Shown piece by piece: positions 1 to 8,970 of a stretch of DNA of 64,000 nt (its first letter is position 1; the number at the start of each line of letters is the position of its first letter). The position numbers were made by a program, and so were the translations under genes. The DNA is from Fundidesulfovibrio putealis DSM 16056 (lineage in GTDB: Bacteria > Desulfobacterota > Desulfovibrionia > Desulfovibrionales > Desulfovibrionaceae). The notes beneath the pieces were generated by a model, which had not been told where the DNA came from, made no database searches, and was given only the letters and a program-made list of their open reading frames with translations. The stretch is from assembly GCF_000429325.1 (NCBI RefSeq), contig NZ_KE386885.1, positions 399,958-463,957 on the forward strand. The letters are read 5' to 3'.

Positions 1-358
1 GCTCCGCTCTGGGCTGCACCATGCCTTCGTTCTGCAAGAGTCCTTTGCCCAGGCCCAGGGAGTAGCTGTAGAGGAGCTCGGAGCGGTCGTCGATGGGGAT
101 GGCGTCGTCTTGCAGCAGGTTGGAGAAGTTCTGTTCGATGTAGGCGTCGTAGCTGGGCAGGTCGTCTGAGTGGATGTACAGGGTATCCACGTTGTGTTCG
201 GTCAGGCGGTGCTTGTGGGCGTCGGTCAGCTCGCCGTGGCGGGCGAAGAGGAAGAAGTTTCCGCCCTTGCGGATATAGACGTCGAACTTGATGCCGCAAT
301 CGTAAGATACCAGCATTGTTGGAATTGAAATGAAACTGCCGGAATTCAGCCGTAACAT
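1..358 (-). CDS. HD-domain signalling protein, N-terminal part (runs off the window)
   Basis: The reverse strand encodes 119 residues from ATG at 358 to the window edge. The beginning reads MLRLNSGSFISIPTML and is followed by a compact alpha/beta segment (DCGIKFDVYIRKGGNFFLFA, then a VDTLYIHSDDLPSYDAYIEQ stretch). This layout resembles the N-terminal sensor-like region found before HD or HD-GYP phosphohydrolase domains in Desulfovibrio proteins. The catalytic domain would lie outside the window, so the assignment rests on N-terminal resemblance only and is an inference. Confidence 0.5.
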   Translation of the reverse strand, partial: MLRLNSGSFISIPTMLVSYDCGIKFDVYIRKGGNFFLFARHGELTDAHKHRLTEHNVDTLYIHSDDLPSYDAYIEQNFSNLLQDDAIPIDDRSELLYSYSLGLGKGLLQNEGMVQPRAE

Positions 359-563
359 GAAAGCCCCTTCGCGATACGAATGTAAGGGAAGTGCACATGG
401 CGAGCCAGCGCAGGGGCGGAAGCCATGAGAGCACCATCGGGGCGGCGCGGGGCCGCATGCCCTCCGCCACCTATGGGGGGCGGGTCCGCCCGGAGTCAAG
501 GGCGCGGGTCTCTCATACCTTGGGGCCGTGGTCAAATGGCTTCGAAGGGAGAGCCCGACGTCA

Positions 564-884
564 TCAGAAATTCGGGCTCAGGGGTTCCTGCTTCTGTGCG
601 GGGCCGGGCGTCTCCTGCTCCGCAGCTTCTTGCGGCGCGGCCCCGGCTGATACCACGCCGGACTGGCTGAGTTTGAGCATGATCTGGGTGAACACGCCGT
701 ACGCCTCGGCAAAGCCCTGGGGAGTCATGACCAGCCGCTGCAGAAACTGCTTCGTTTCCTTTTCGGAAGGCTCGGCAGGCGCTCCCGCCCTGGTTTCCGG
801 GGCGAGGGTGAAGAGGTCTATGCGGAGCATCCCACGCTTGAAAACAGCACCCAGCACTCCGTCCACGTAGATTTCATCATGCAT
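564..884 (-). CDS. small acidic protein of the type I secretion locus
   Basis: This is a 106-residue protein with no signal peptide or membrane segment. The first 60 residues (MHDEIYVDGVLGAVFKRGML onward) look like a small folded domain with alternating strands and a helix. The last 35 residues are rich in Ala, Pro, Gln and Glu and probably disordered. It lies about 30 bp downstream of the HlyD-type adaptor gene on the same strand, so it is probably the last gene of the secretion operon. I do not recognise a family. A secretion-accessory role is inferred from position only. Confidence 0.6.
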   Translation of the reverse strand: MHDEIYVDGVLGAVFKRGMLRIDLFTLAPETRAGAPAEPSEKETKQFLQRLVMTPQGFAEAYGVFTQIMLKLSQSGVVSAGAAPQEAAEQETPGPAQKQEPLSPNF

Positions 885-912
885 GTCTCGTCCTCCTCGC
901 GGGTCTGCGGGC

Positions 913-2268
913 TCAGGGCTCCCGCATGGTTTCGTCCAGCGACCGGATGATGGGGTAGAGCAGGTACGTGATCACCCGCCGGTCGCCGACCTTGATCTCG
1001 GCGGACAGGCCCATGCCAGGCAATACCCGGAAGTCCTTGGGCACGGCCCGAAGCTCAGTTGAGTCTGCGGTCACCCGGATGCGGTACAGCAGCCGTGCGC
1101 CCTCGGCGGTGTTCTTCTCGAACGCGTCAGGGCTTATGCTGCGCACGCTCCCGTGGACAAGCCCGTGGCGCTGGAACGGGAACGCGTCCAGCTTGATGCG
1201 CACGGGGTCGTTCTCGCGGATGAAGCCGATGTCCGCCGCCGCCACCTCGGCCTCGGCCTCCAGGGTGGAGTCCAGGGGCACCAGGGTGACCAGGGGCTCG
1301 GTTTTGTCGGCCACGGACCCCACGGACTTGCGCGCCAGATCGAGCACGATGCCGGGGGCGGGAGCCCTCAGCGTCACCAGTTCCTTGATGCGGGCCGCCC
1401 TGCGGGTCCGCTCCCCGGTCTGGTCCAGCTCGCGCCGGGTTTCCACCAGCTCCTTCATGGCCGCCCCGCGCCAGGCGTTCACGTAGCCTTCCCGCTCCGC
1501 CACGGCCTTGCCCAGCGACTGCTGGACCTCCAGCGCCTCGTTGCCCAGTTGCAGCAGCTGGGATTCGGCCTCGATGCGGGCGCTCTGGGCACGCATGAAC
1601 TCCAGCCGGGAGCTGGCTCCTTTCTCGAAGACTTCCCGGAACATGTTCTCCATGTCCTGGGCAAGGCGGATCTGCTTGCGGGCCTGAGCCATGGCCGAGG
1701 CGTTGGTGTTCAGTCTGGCCTGAAGCTCCCTGACGGACTGGTCCAGCACGGAGAGCCTGGAGGCGCGTTCCTCACTGCGCCTGTCCAGGAGGGCCTGCTG
1801 CGCGGCGATCTCTTCCTGTGGGACGTCCGGGGGCGGCGGATTGAGGCCGGAGGTCTCGCGCTCCAGCCGCCACACCGCAGCCTGGAGACTCTGGTGGCGC
1901 TTGGCCTGCTCCTCGAGCCCCGCCTCGGCGAAGGTGGGGTCCAGGGTCACCAGGACCTGCCCCGCCTCGACGCGCTGCCCGAGGCTGACGTGAATTTCCT
2001 TGATTACCGAAGGTTCCAGGGGCTGGACCACGAGCTTTTCCTGCCTGGAGGTGATCTTGCCAGGCGCGACCACCACGCGGTCCACCTTGGCGAGCGAGGC
2101 CCACAGGAGCGCGGCCGCCACGAACAGGGCCAGAAGATAGAGCGACCATCTGGCGCACACGGGAACGGGCGTCAGCTCGGCCTCCACGGCGTCCGGCTGG
2201 AATCCGTGGAACTCTCGCAGGGGCGGCTTGGCGGGCGGGCCGGAGTGCTTGTTGATCTGGGGCAGCAT
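913..2268 (-). CDS. HlyD-family periplasmic adaptor of a type I secretion system
   Basis: The 451-residue product has the HlyD/PrtE layout: a cytoplasmic N-terminus, one membrane helix at about residues 42-60, a first lipoyl/barrel half (VVAPGKITSRQEKLVVQPLE), a long coiled coil at about 120-290 rich in Gln, Arg and Glu, then the second lipoyl half (LRAPAPGIVLDLA) and a beta-barrel C-terminus. Such adaptors link an inner-membrane ABC exporter to a TolC-type outer-membrane channel. It starts 15 bp after the exporter gene, so the two are surely co-transcribed. No TolC homologue is visible in the window. Confidence 0.9.
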   Translation of the reverse strand: MLPQINKHSGPPAKPPLREFHGFQPDAVEAELTPVPVCARWSLYLLALFVAAALLWASLAKVDRVVVAPGKITSRQEKLVVQPLEPSVIKEIHVSLGQRVEAGQVLVTLDPTFAEAGLEEQAKRHQSLQAAVWRLERETSGLNPPPPDVPQEEIAAQQALLDRRSEERASRLSVLDQSVRELQARLNTNASAMAQARKQIRLAQDMENMFREVFEKGASSRLEFMRAQSARIEAESQLLQLGNEALEVQQSLGKAVAEREGYVNAWRGAAMKELVETRRELDQTGERTRRAARIKELVTLRAPAPGIVLDLARKSVGSVADKTEPLVTLVPLDSTLEAEAEVAAADIGFIRENDPVRIKLDAFPFQRHGLVHGSVRSISPDAFEKNTAEGARLLYRIRVTADSTELRAVPKDFRVLPGMGLSAEIKVGDRRVITYLLYPIIRSLDETMREP

Positions 2269-2283
2269 GGCTGTGTCCTGCGC

Positions 2284-4836
2284 TCAGGAGCCGGTCGCGG
2301 ACGCGGTGCCGAGGATGTGGCGGTTCTGGCTGCGCCAGAGGTCCCGGTAGATTGCGCAGCGCGCCAGCAGGTCGGCGTGGGGCGCGGCGTCCACGATGCG
2401 TCCCTGGTCCATGACCACGATGAGGTCCGCGCCTGCGAGCATGGACAGCCTGTGGCTTATCATGATGGTGGTGCGGCCCTGGGCGATGCGGCTCAGGTTG
2501 TTCTGGATGATCTCTTCGCTCTCCGCGTCCAGGGCGCTGGTGGCTTCGTCGAAGATGAGCACCTTGGGGTGGTTGATCAGCGCGCGGGCAATGGCCAGGC
2601 GTTGCTTCTGGCCGCCCGAGAGGTTGGAGCCGTTTTCCTCCAGCAGGGTGTCGAAGCCCTGGGGCAGACGCGCGATGAACTCTTCGGCTCCTGCCAGCCG
2701 CGCGGCCCAGGCGATCTCGCTCAGGGTGGCGGAGGGCCTGGCGATGGCAATGTTCTCCCGCACGGTCCCGCTGAACAGGAAGTTCTCCTGGAGCACCACG
2801 CCGATATGGCGGCGCAGGTGCGCCAGGTCGAACTCGCGCACATCGTGTCCGTCGATGGCCACGATGCCAGATCCGGCGGTGTAGAGCCCCTGGACGAGCC
2901 TGCCCAGCGTGCTCTTGCCGGAGCCGCTGCGGCCCACGACCCCGACCATCGCTCCGGCAGGGAAGCGGACGCTCACCCCGTCCAGGGCCGGGGGCGCGCC
3001 GGGGGAATAGCGGAAGCTGACGCTCGCGAAGGTGACCTCGCCCTGCACGGCGGGACGCATCCCCCCGTGGGACGGCCTGGGCTCAGAAGGTTCGTTCATG
3101 ATGGTGGCGAGCATGCGCACGGAGAGCGCCTTCTCCTGGTACTCGTGCAGCAGCGAAACGATCTGCACCAGTGGGGAGCTTACCCGGCCCGCCAGCATCT
3201 GGAAGGCGATGAGCGCCCCCACGGTCATCTGGTGGTCGAACACCAGGAACACGCCGACCCAGGGGATGCAGAGGGCCATGAGCTTCTCCAGAAGCCCGGT
3301 GCCCACCGAGGCCCCCACGGATATCGTGCCCACTCCGAAGCGCATGCCCACGGCCATGGCGGCCTTGTCGTCCCACTTCTTGCGCTGCGACGGCTCCAGG
3401 GACAGGGATTTGACGGTCTCCATGCCCCGGATGGCCTCCACGAGGAACGACTGGCGGTCCCCCTCGGACTTGTAGAGCTTTTGCAGCCTGCGCTTGAACA
3501 CGGGGATGAGCACCGCCATGAACACCGCCAGCGCGGCGGAGAAGCCCAGCACCAGCGAGGCCAGCAGCGGGCTGTAGAAAAAGAGCACCGGCACGAAAAT
3601 GACCAGGGCGGCGGCGTCCAGCAGGGTGAAGAAGAGCTTGCCGGTGAGGAATTCGCGGATCTTGTCCACCTGCTGCATGTGCTGGATGAGCACGCCCGCC
3701 CGGCTGCCCCCGAAGAAGAGCATGGGCAGGCTGAGGAGCTTGGAGAACGTTCGCGTGGCGATGCGGACGTCGATTTTGGAGGTGGCGTGGAGCATCATGT
3801 AGCCGCGCAGGAAGTTGAATCCCGCCTCGAAAGCCAGCACCAGCAGCATGCCCAGGCTCAGCACCTGGAGGGTGGAGAGGCTCCCGTGGACCAGCACCTT
3901 GTCGATGACCACCTGGAAGTAGATGGGCATGGCCAAACCGAGCACCAGGAGCATCAGCGCGGCCACGGCCACGTCCAGGAAGGTCTTGCCCTGGCGCAGC
4001 ACCTCGGGCGCGAACCAGCGCAGGCCGAAGGGCTGGGTCTCGTCGGCGAGGCGGTAGACGCGCTTGAGGAGAATCGCCTCGCCGTCCCACCCGGAGATAA
4101 GGCGTTCGCGTGGCCACTCCTCGCGCCGCAGGGGTTGCGTGCGCGGATCGACCACCTGGACGGTTCCGCGTTCGTCGTCCACCCCGGCGATGATGACCGT
4201 GCGCCCTTCCGGGAGGCGGGCCAGCAGCGGGAAGGCTTCGCCCAGGCCGGACAGGCTGTCGTGGTCCAGGCGCCTGCGTTCGGCCTTGAACCCGTGTTCG
4301 TCGGCCATGCGGACCAGGAGGTCCATGTCCGCCTCGGACTCCTCCAGCGCGTACTGGTGGATCAGCCCCTCAAGGGAGAGCTCCAGGCCGTGGTGGCGTG
4401 CCACCAGGACGAGGCAGCGCACGTTGACGTGGGTGATGCGCGGGGTAAGGACCAGGGCCGTTCCGCCCCAGCTTTTTTCCAGGGACTGGCGGTCCAGTTC
4501 GAACGGACCGGGCACGCGCGAGAGGGGGTCGGCAATCAGGGCGCGGCCGCCCTCAACCCCCGGAAGAAAACCCGTGAGCACCACGCAGTTGCCGTTTTCC
4601 AGGAGCGCAAGGGCGGGAAAGGCCTTGAAATCGGCCAGGCCGACCCATCCCAGGGTCGTTTCGGACACCTCGAAGCCATGCTCGGCGGCGATGGCGGCCA
4701 GGACCTCTGGGGCCGGTTCGGCCTCGCCCAGGCCATAGCGTTCGGCCACCGAGGGGATGTCGAAACTGATCCCGTACGAGTCGGCCACGGCCTTGAGGCA
4801 TGTCAGCGCGGTAATCATGCTGTCCTGTTGCGTCAA
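2284..4836 (-). CDS. type I secretion ABC exporter with two C39-like N-terminal domains
   Basis: The product is 850 residues from a TTG at 4836, or 844 from the ATG at 4818. The C-terminal half is a standard exporter: about six membrane helices (roughly 290-570), Walker A GRSGSGKST near residue 635, signature LSGGQKQR near 738, Walker B VLIFDEATSALD near 760 and the H-loop ISHRLS. Before it lie two successive peptidase-C39-like units, about 1-135 and 136-275. Neither shows the catalytic Cys/His arrangement, so both are probably substrate-binding C39-like domains like that of HlyB. Most family members have only one. The neighbouring protease at 5000-7114 is the likely cargo. Confidence 0.9.
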   Translation of the reverse strand: MTQQDSMITALTCLKAVADSYGISFDIPSVAERYGLGEAEPAPEVLAAIAAEHGFEVSETTLGWVGLADFKAFPALALLENGNCVVLTGFLPGVEGGRALIADPLSRVPGPFELDRQSLEKSWGGTALVLTPRITHVNVRCLVLVARHHGLELSLEGLIHQYALEESEADMDLLVRMADEHGFKAERRRLDHDSLSGLGEAFPLLARLPEGRTVIIAGVDDERGTVQVVDPRTQPLRREEWPRERLISGWDGEAILLKRVYRLADETQPFGLRWFAPEVLRQGKTFLDVAVAALMLLVLGLAMPIYFQVVIDKVLVHGSLSTLQVLSLGMLLVLAFEAGFNFLRGYMMLHATSKIDVRIATRTFSKLLSLPMLFFGGSRAGVLIQHMQQVDKIREFLTGKLFFTLLDAAALVIFVPVLFFYSPLLASLVLGFSAALAVFMAVLIPVFKRRLQKLYKSEGDRQSFLVEAIRGMETVKSLSLEPSQRKKWDDKAAMAVGMRFGVGTISVGASVGTGLLEKLMALCIPWVGVFLVFDHQMTVGALIAFQMLAGRVSSPLVQIVSLLHEYQEKALSVRMLATIMNEPSEPRPSHGGMRPAVQGEVTFASVSFRYSPGAPPALDGVSVRFPAGAMVGVVGRSGSGKSTLGRLVQGLYTAGSGIVAIDGHDVREFDLAHLRRHIGVVLQENFLFSGTVRENIAIARPSATLSEIAWAARLAGAEEFIARLPQGFDTLLEENGSNLSGGQKQRLAIARALINHPKVLIFDEATSALDAESEEIIQNNLSRIAQGRTTIMISHRLSMLAGADLIVVMDQGRIVDAAPHADLLARCAIYRDLWRSQNRHILGTASATGS

Positions 4837-4904
4837 TCGTCAACGCAGGCAAGCGACGACGAGGGCAGGCCCGGCGGCCTCATGCCCTGTCGGCTTGTGT
4901 CGCG

Positions 4905-4936
4905 CCCCTGAAAAACATGGATATGGATTTCAGGGG
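4905..4936. terminator. stem-loop between the protease gene and the exporter operon
   Basis: Nine-base arms CCCCTGAAA (4905-4913) and TTTCAGGGG (4928-4936) are perfectly complementary around a 14-base AT-rich loop. The stem lies 64 bp past the protease stop codon and before the exporter start on the same strand. No T-run follows on the minus strand, so it may act as an mRNA-stabilising or attenuating hairpin and not as a strong terminator. Confidence 0.35.
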
Positions 4937-4999
4937 TAAAAGTAATAAGTCAAGGTTTTCGCCTTCAAAACAGGAGGCCCCCGTTTTGAGGACGCCACA

Positions 5000-7114
5000 C
5001 TAGGCGGAAACGCCGAAGATCCCCGCTGTGCTGGATGAGGCCGCGTCGCGAAACAGCAGGGACGACGTGGCAATCGCAGTGTCCCTGAACATCAGCATGC
5101 TGATGTTGTCGAGCGAGTTGGTCCCAAGCGACGACACAACGAGGCGGCTTGTCGCGGTCTGGACAAAGGTGTTGTCCATGAGGTCGGTGGGAATGACCGC
5201 GACGTTGAATCCCGAGCCGCCGTCCAGGGTGTTGTTCCCGAAGCCTGCATAGAGGATGTCGTTGCCTCGTCCGCTGGAGAGCAGGTTGTCCGTGCCGCTG
5301 CCCAGGAGCAGGTCGTTGCCGTCGCCTGTATAGAGGGCGGTCACCGTGGTCTGCGGCGTTATGGTGAAGCTTGCGCCCGCGACGGTGCTGGTCGTGCCCG
5401 CGTTGAGGTTGATGACCGCATCGGAGGTGACGGGCGAGGCGTTGATGACCGTCTTGCCGGAAGTGTCCGTGAGCACCGTGCGCGAGGAATCCAGCCCGGC
5501 GTAATACCCGAATTCGTTGGTGAAGACATACGGCAGCGTGGAGGAGGAGTCCCTGCCCCACAGCACGAGCTGCCAGTCGTTGACTGTTCCGGACTGGCCG
5601 TTGCCGCTGACGTCCTGCACGCTGAGGGTCCAGTTTCCGGTCCCGCTCTCGCCCAGATACTGGGTCGAGGTCATGGAGTAGGGCTGGCTGGGGAACGGTT
5701 CGTTAAGCGCCTGCGTTCCGGGTTCGGTGGATGTCGGAGTGGTCAGCAGCACGCTCCTGGTCCCCGAGGGGGAGGTCAGGGAGATCACCAGGTCCCTGGC
5801 CAACGAGTGGTTTGCGTCCAGGATGACCTCGGCGCGCTCCACCTGCACGGCGTTGGCGATGGTGATGGTGGAGCTTAAGCCAAGCCCGCCCTCGGGAATG
5901 GCCGCGTTCAGGGTCGCCGAGCCTGCGACCGTGAGCACGTTGGGCGCCGTGCTCTGGCTGGTCCAGGTTTCGGACAGCCTGACGGCGGCGTGGGCGTCCA
6001 CCAGGCCGTAGCCCACGTCCCGGTTCACGTGCATGCCGCCGCCGTTCCAGTTGTCCGCGCCGTTGATGGTCCAGGAGGCGGTGTTGTCCGTGTTGCGGGC
6101 GGTCAGGGCCAGGATGTCCTGGACATCGCGGTAGCCCAGGTTGGGATTGGCTTCCAGCATGAGCGCGATGACGCCTGAAACCTCCGGGGCGGCTGCGGAG
6201 GTGCCGCCGAAGTCGAAGGCGTAATCTCCGGCGGGCGAGGGAGCCGTGTTGTACCCCTCCACCCCCAGGCGGTCGGCGGCCACGATCCCGCCGTACCACT
6301 GCTGGCGCACCACCGTGGAGAGTTCGACGTTCCCGTCCTCGTCCGGGTCGGACTGGATGGTCTCGGTGTAGAGGAAATACGAATTGGTCGGAGCGCTCAC
6401 GAGGTTGGCCGCTCCGGGCGTGCTGTAGGCGCTGACCTTGCCGTTGTGGTCGATGGCGGCCACGGAAATGGTGTAGGGCGAGCTGGTCAGGAAGTCGGAG
6501 TTGCTGTCTGCGCCCATGGTGCGGTCGTTGCCCGCCGCGAAGACGACAACCGACCCCTTGCCGTTGCGGCCCAGGGTCACGGCGTTTTGCAGGGCCTGTG
6601 CGGTTTCGGTGTTGGAGGGGTTGTTGGCGGCGTTGAAGGTTCCCCCCAGGCCCCAGCTGTTGTTGACCACGTCATAGTTTCCCACGGTCATCTTCAGGAC
6701 GTCGAGGAAGTCGCCCGCGTCCCTGGCGGCGGGGTCCTGCCCCGAGCGCAGGTCAATGTACGCCGAAGCGAGCGTGGCTCCCGAGGCAATGCCAATCCCA
6801 CCCAGTCCGTTGTTGCCGATTTCCGCGATGAGCCCGCCCACGGGCATGCCATGATTGTCGGCGGTGGTCACGGGCTGCCCGTCGGCCTGGGTCGAGAACG
6901 ACGAGAAGCTGATGGCGGTGTTGATGTTGGCGGCCAGATCCGGATGGTCGTACTCCAGGCCCTGGTCAACGACGGCGACCACCACGCCTTTGCCGGAGTA
7001 GTCAGCCCAGAGATTCCCGATATTCAGGTCGATGCCGGGCGTGCCGCCGGACTGGCCGGTGTTGAACAGGTGCCACTGTTGGGGGAAAAGCGGATCGTTG
7101 ACCAGTACTGCCAT
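5000..7114 (-). CDS. secreted subtilisin-like (kexin-type) serine protease with P domain and RTX repeats
   Basis: The ATG at 7114 is preceded by a perfect AGGAGG six bases upstream, which decides the start (704 residues). The S8 catalytic triad is Asp50 (VVAVVDQGLEYDHPDL), His88 (DNHGMPVGG) and Ser306 (GGTSAAAP), with Asn196 of AAGND as oxyanion residue. A proprotein-convertase P domain spans about 400-520. A C-terminal region contains RTX-like GDGNDLLLGSGTDN and GRGNDILYAG repeats that bind calcium. There is no signal peptide and no propeptide, which fits secretion by the adjacent type I exporter through a C-terminal signal. It is transcribed in the same direction as the transporter genes. 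Confidence 0.9.
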   Translation of the reverse strand: MAVLVNDPLFPQQWHLFNTGQSGGTPGIDLNIGNLWADYSGKGVVVAVVDQGLEYDHPDLAANINTAISFSSFSTQADGQPVTTADNHGMPVGGLIAEIGNNGLGGIGIASGATLASAYIDLRSGQDPAARDAGDFLDVLKMTVGNYDVVNNSWGLGGTFNAANNPSNTETAQALQNAVTLGRNGKGSVVVFAAGNDRTMGADSNSDFLTSSPYTISVAAIDHNGKVSAYSTPGAANLVSAPTNSYFLYTETIQSDPDEDGNVELSTVVRQQWYGGIVAADRLGVEGYNTAPSPAGDYAFDFGGTSAAAPEVSGVIALMLEANPNLGYRDVQDILALTARNTDNTASWTINGADNWNGGGMHVNRDVGYGLVDAHAAVRLSETWTSQSTAPNVLTVAGSATLNAAIPEGGLGLSSTITIANAVQVERAEVILDANHSLARDLVISLTSPSGTRSVLLTTPTSTEPGTQALNEPFPSQPYSMTSTQYLGESGTGNWTLSVQDVSGNGQSGTVNDWQLVLWGRDSSSTLPYVFTNEFGYYAGLDSSRTVLTDTSGKTVINASPVTSDAVINLNAGTTSTVAGASFTITPQTTVTALYTGDGNDLLLGSGTDNLLSSGRGNDILYAGFGNNTLDGGSGFNVAVIPTDLMDNTFVQTATSRLVVSSLGTNSLDNISMLMFRDTAIATSSLLFRDAASSSTAGIFGVSA

Positions 7115-7303
7115 ACGCAACCTCCTGACGGGAACATCCGAACGGTGCCAAACCTGAATGAATATGGCAACGGAAAATGGCGTAACGAAAACAATAAATA
7201 GGCACGCCGAAACCAGTGTCCGCCCCGGCGGGCGTTGCCGAAAGGGTTTTCGGCTGCATCACGCCCGGCGTGTGCTTTTCCCGGAAGTGAAGTCCATTGT
7301 TTC

Positions 7304-8437
7304 TCAGGGGTGTACGCACCCCTTCGAATCCGGCGAGATCACGTGGATGGGTTCGTGTATTGGCAATGTGTCCGACAGCGAAAGCAGACGGTCCAGGATG
7401 AAAGAAGTTATCACAAGCCCCCGGGAAAGCATGAGTGTGCCGTCCATGGCCCGCACATCCCTGGCCAGGATCATGCCCGGCTCCAACCCTGCGAGCCGCA
7501 GGTCCATGATCCGGTGGCAGTCTTCCCCGGCAAGGAGTTTCTCAAGGGCGGCCAGAAGCGGCGCGCCGTAACGCTGGGGTCTCTTCTGAAGCTCGCGCAG
7601 GGCGTCCTCCCCGCTTTTCCCGGCCAGGGTCAGGTCGTCGTAGTCCAGCGCCAGCAGCAGGAGTCTTGCGCCAAGCGTCCCCTCTACCTCCAGGGAGGGC
7701 GAATCCAGCTGGCACAGGATGATGTCCCCCACCTCCTCAAGCCTGGGGATCTTCTTGATGAGCGCGGACGTCGTCCTGATGCCCCGGTCGAAGGCGTGCT
7801 GCTCCTCCGGGCTCAATCCTTGCCCTGAATAGCGCTTCACCAGGATTTCCTCCGGCACGGTCACGCAGCCGATCTGCGACAGGAGCGCGGCAAGCTCGTA
7901 CTTGCTTGAGTTGGGCAGTTTGAGCGACTTGGTCAGCTCCATCACCAGGCGGCGGATGCGGTCAGACCTGCCAAAGGCCAGCGGATTCACGAGCGAGAGA
8001 ATCTCGACGATGACGTTGATGCTGCCAAGCAAGGTGTTGCGCAGGAGATCCTTTTCCAGGTTGAGCAGGCGGTTCTGTTCGAGTGCCGCGTCAATCGCGC
8101 TCGTGAGCAACTCCATGGAGCAGGGCTTGGTCAGGAACCGGAACACCTGCCCGGAGTTGACCGCCGCAATCGAGACATCCATGTCCGCGTGGCCGGTCAG
8201 CATGATGCGGACGGTTTTGGGCGAGACGGCCATCACCTTCGAAAGCAGCTCCACGCCGTTCATGCCGGGCATTTTGTAGTCGGAAACCACCACTTGAAAC
8301 GGGCCGTCCGAAGCGATCTTGGCGAGCGCCTCCCCGGGGCCGAGCGCCAGGTGGATGTCGTAGCGCCGCTTGAGGTTCAGCATGAACGAATCCAGGATTT
8401 TCTGCTCGTCGTCGACAAAAAGGATTCTGTTGGCCAT
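7304..8437 (-). CDS. response regulator with degenerate HD output domain
   Basis: From ATG at 8437 (MANRILFVDDEQ; an ATG at 8449 is an alternative) the first 120 residues form a receiver domain with acidic pocket Asp9-Asp10, phospho-acceptor Asp53 (VVVSDYKMPG) and the conserved Lys of FLTKPCS. The C-terminal half aligns with the RpfG/HD-GYP type, but the motif usually written LLHDIGK reads LLSQIGC here, so the metal-binding His-Asp pair is lost. It is therefore probably a non-catalytic output module, perhaps acting by protein contact. It lies back to back with the large hybrid kinase at 8971, a plausible partner. Confidence 0.8.
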   Translation of the reverse strand: MANRILFVDDEQKILDSFMLNLKRRYDIHLALGPGEALAKIASDGPFQVVVSDYKMPGMNGVELLSKVMAVSPKTVRIMLTGHADMDVSIAAVNSGQVFRFLTKPCSMELLTSAIDAALEQNRLLNLEKDLLRNTLLGSINVIVEILSLVNPLAFGRSDRIRRLVMELTKSLKLPNSSKYELAALLSQIGCVTVPEEILVKRYSGQGLSPEEQHAFDRGIRTTSALIKKIPRLEEVGDIILCQLDSPSLEVEGTLGARLLLLALDYDDLTLAGKSGEDALRELQKRPQRYGAPLLAALEKLLAGEDCHRIMDLRLAGLEPGMILARDVRAMDGTLMLSRGLVITSFILDRLLSLSDTLPIHEPIHVISPDSKGCVHP

Positions 8438-8449
8438 GGATGTTCCCAT

Positions 8450-8970
8450 TCGGCCTGCTGACAACGGCTTACTGCCGGGGACCGCTGCATGGTCAGGCCT
8501 GTTGATGATCACACGTGCATCATTTCACGGCATCATGTCAGATCTGGCCGTGTTCTGCCAGCGCTGCGATAGATCCAGGCCCCGGCGCATTCATACGGCG
8601 TCGCGGACGCCTGCTCGTCGCGCGGATGGTGAACGGCGGCGTGCGCGATTGTGCCTCGAGAGGTGGCGAACGATCATCCAAAGGCCCGCCACAATTCCCG
8701 GCCGGGTATTCCGGCTTTCGCCCGTGTTCCCTTCAGGCCCAGGAGGTCTTTCTTGAGAACAAGCCTCTGTAGCGGCTCCAACTCTCGAGGCGGTGCCAGA
8801 GCAAGGGTTAGGCAGATTCGATTGCACAAGGCCGCTACAAAATGGTATCCTGAATGGACGAATTGATCAGCTTCGACATATTTCAATACATGTTTCATGT
8901 GGACAGCATGCTGCGGCAAATCGAGCCTTGATATCCCGAAAGACGCCTTTGTTCCGGCAAATATGAGGTC
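8450..8970. other. 520-bp divergent intergenic region without a convincing gene
   Basis: This spacer separates the response regulator (left) from the CheB-CheR hybrid (right) and must contain both promoters. The open frames inside it have poor composition and no good ribosome-binding site. I see no clear sigma-54 element, operator or RNA structure. The stretch 8860-8900 is comparatively AT-rich and is the likeliest promoter area for the rightward gene. Confidence 0.4.

Noticed and set aside
1153-4911. A 1,252-residue open frame on the plus strand
   Set aside because: It runs antisense through the HlyD and ABC exporter genes, is dominated by His, Gly, Gln and Glu, and has no domain. It results from the high GC content of the real genes.
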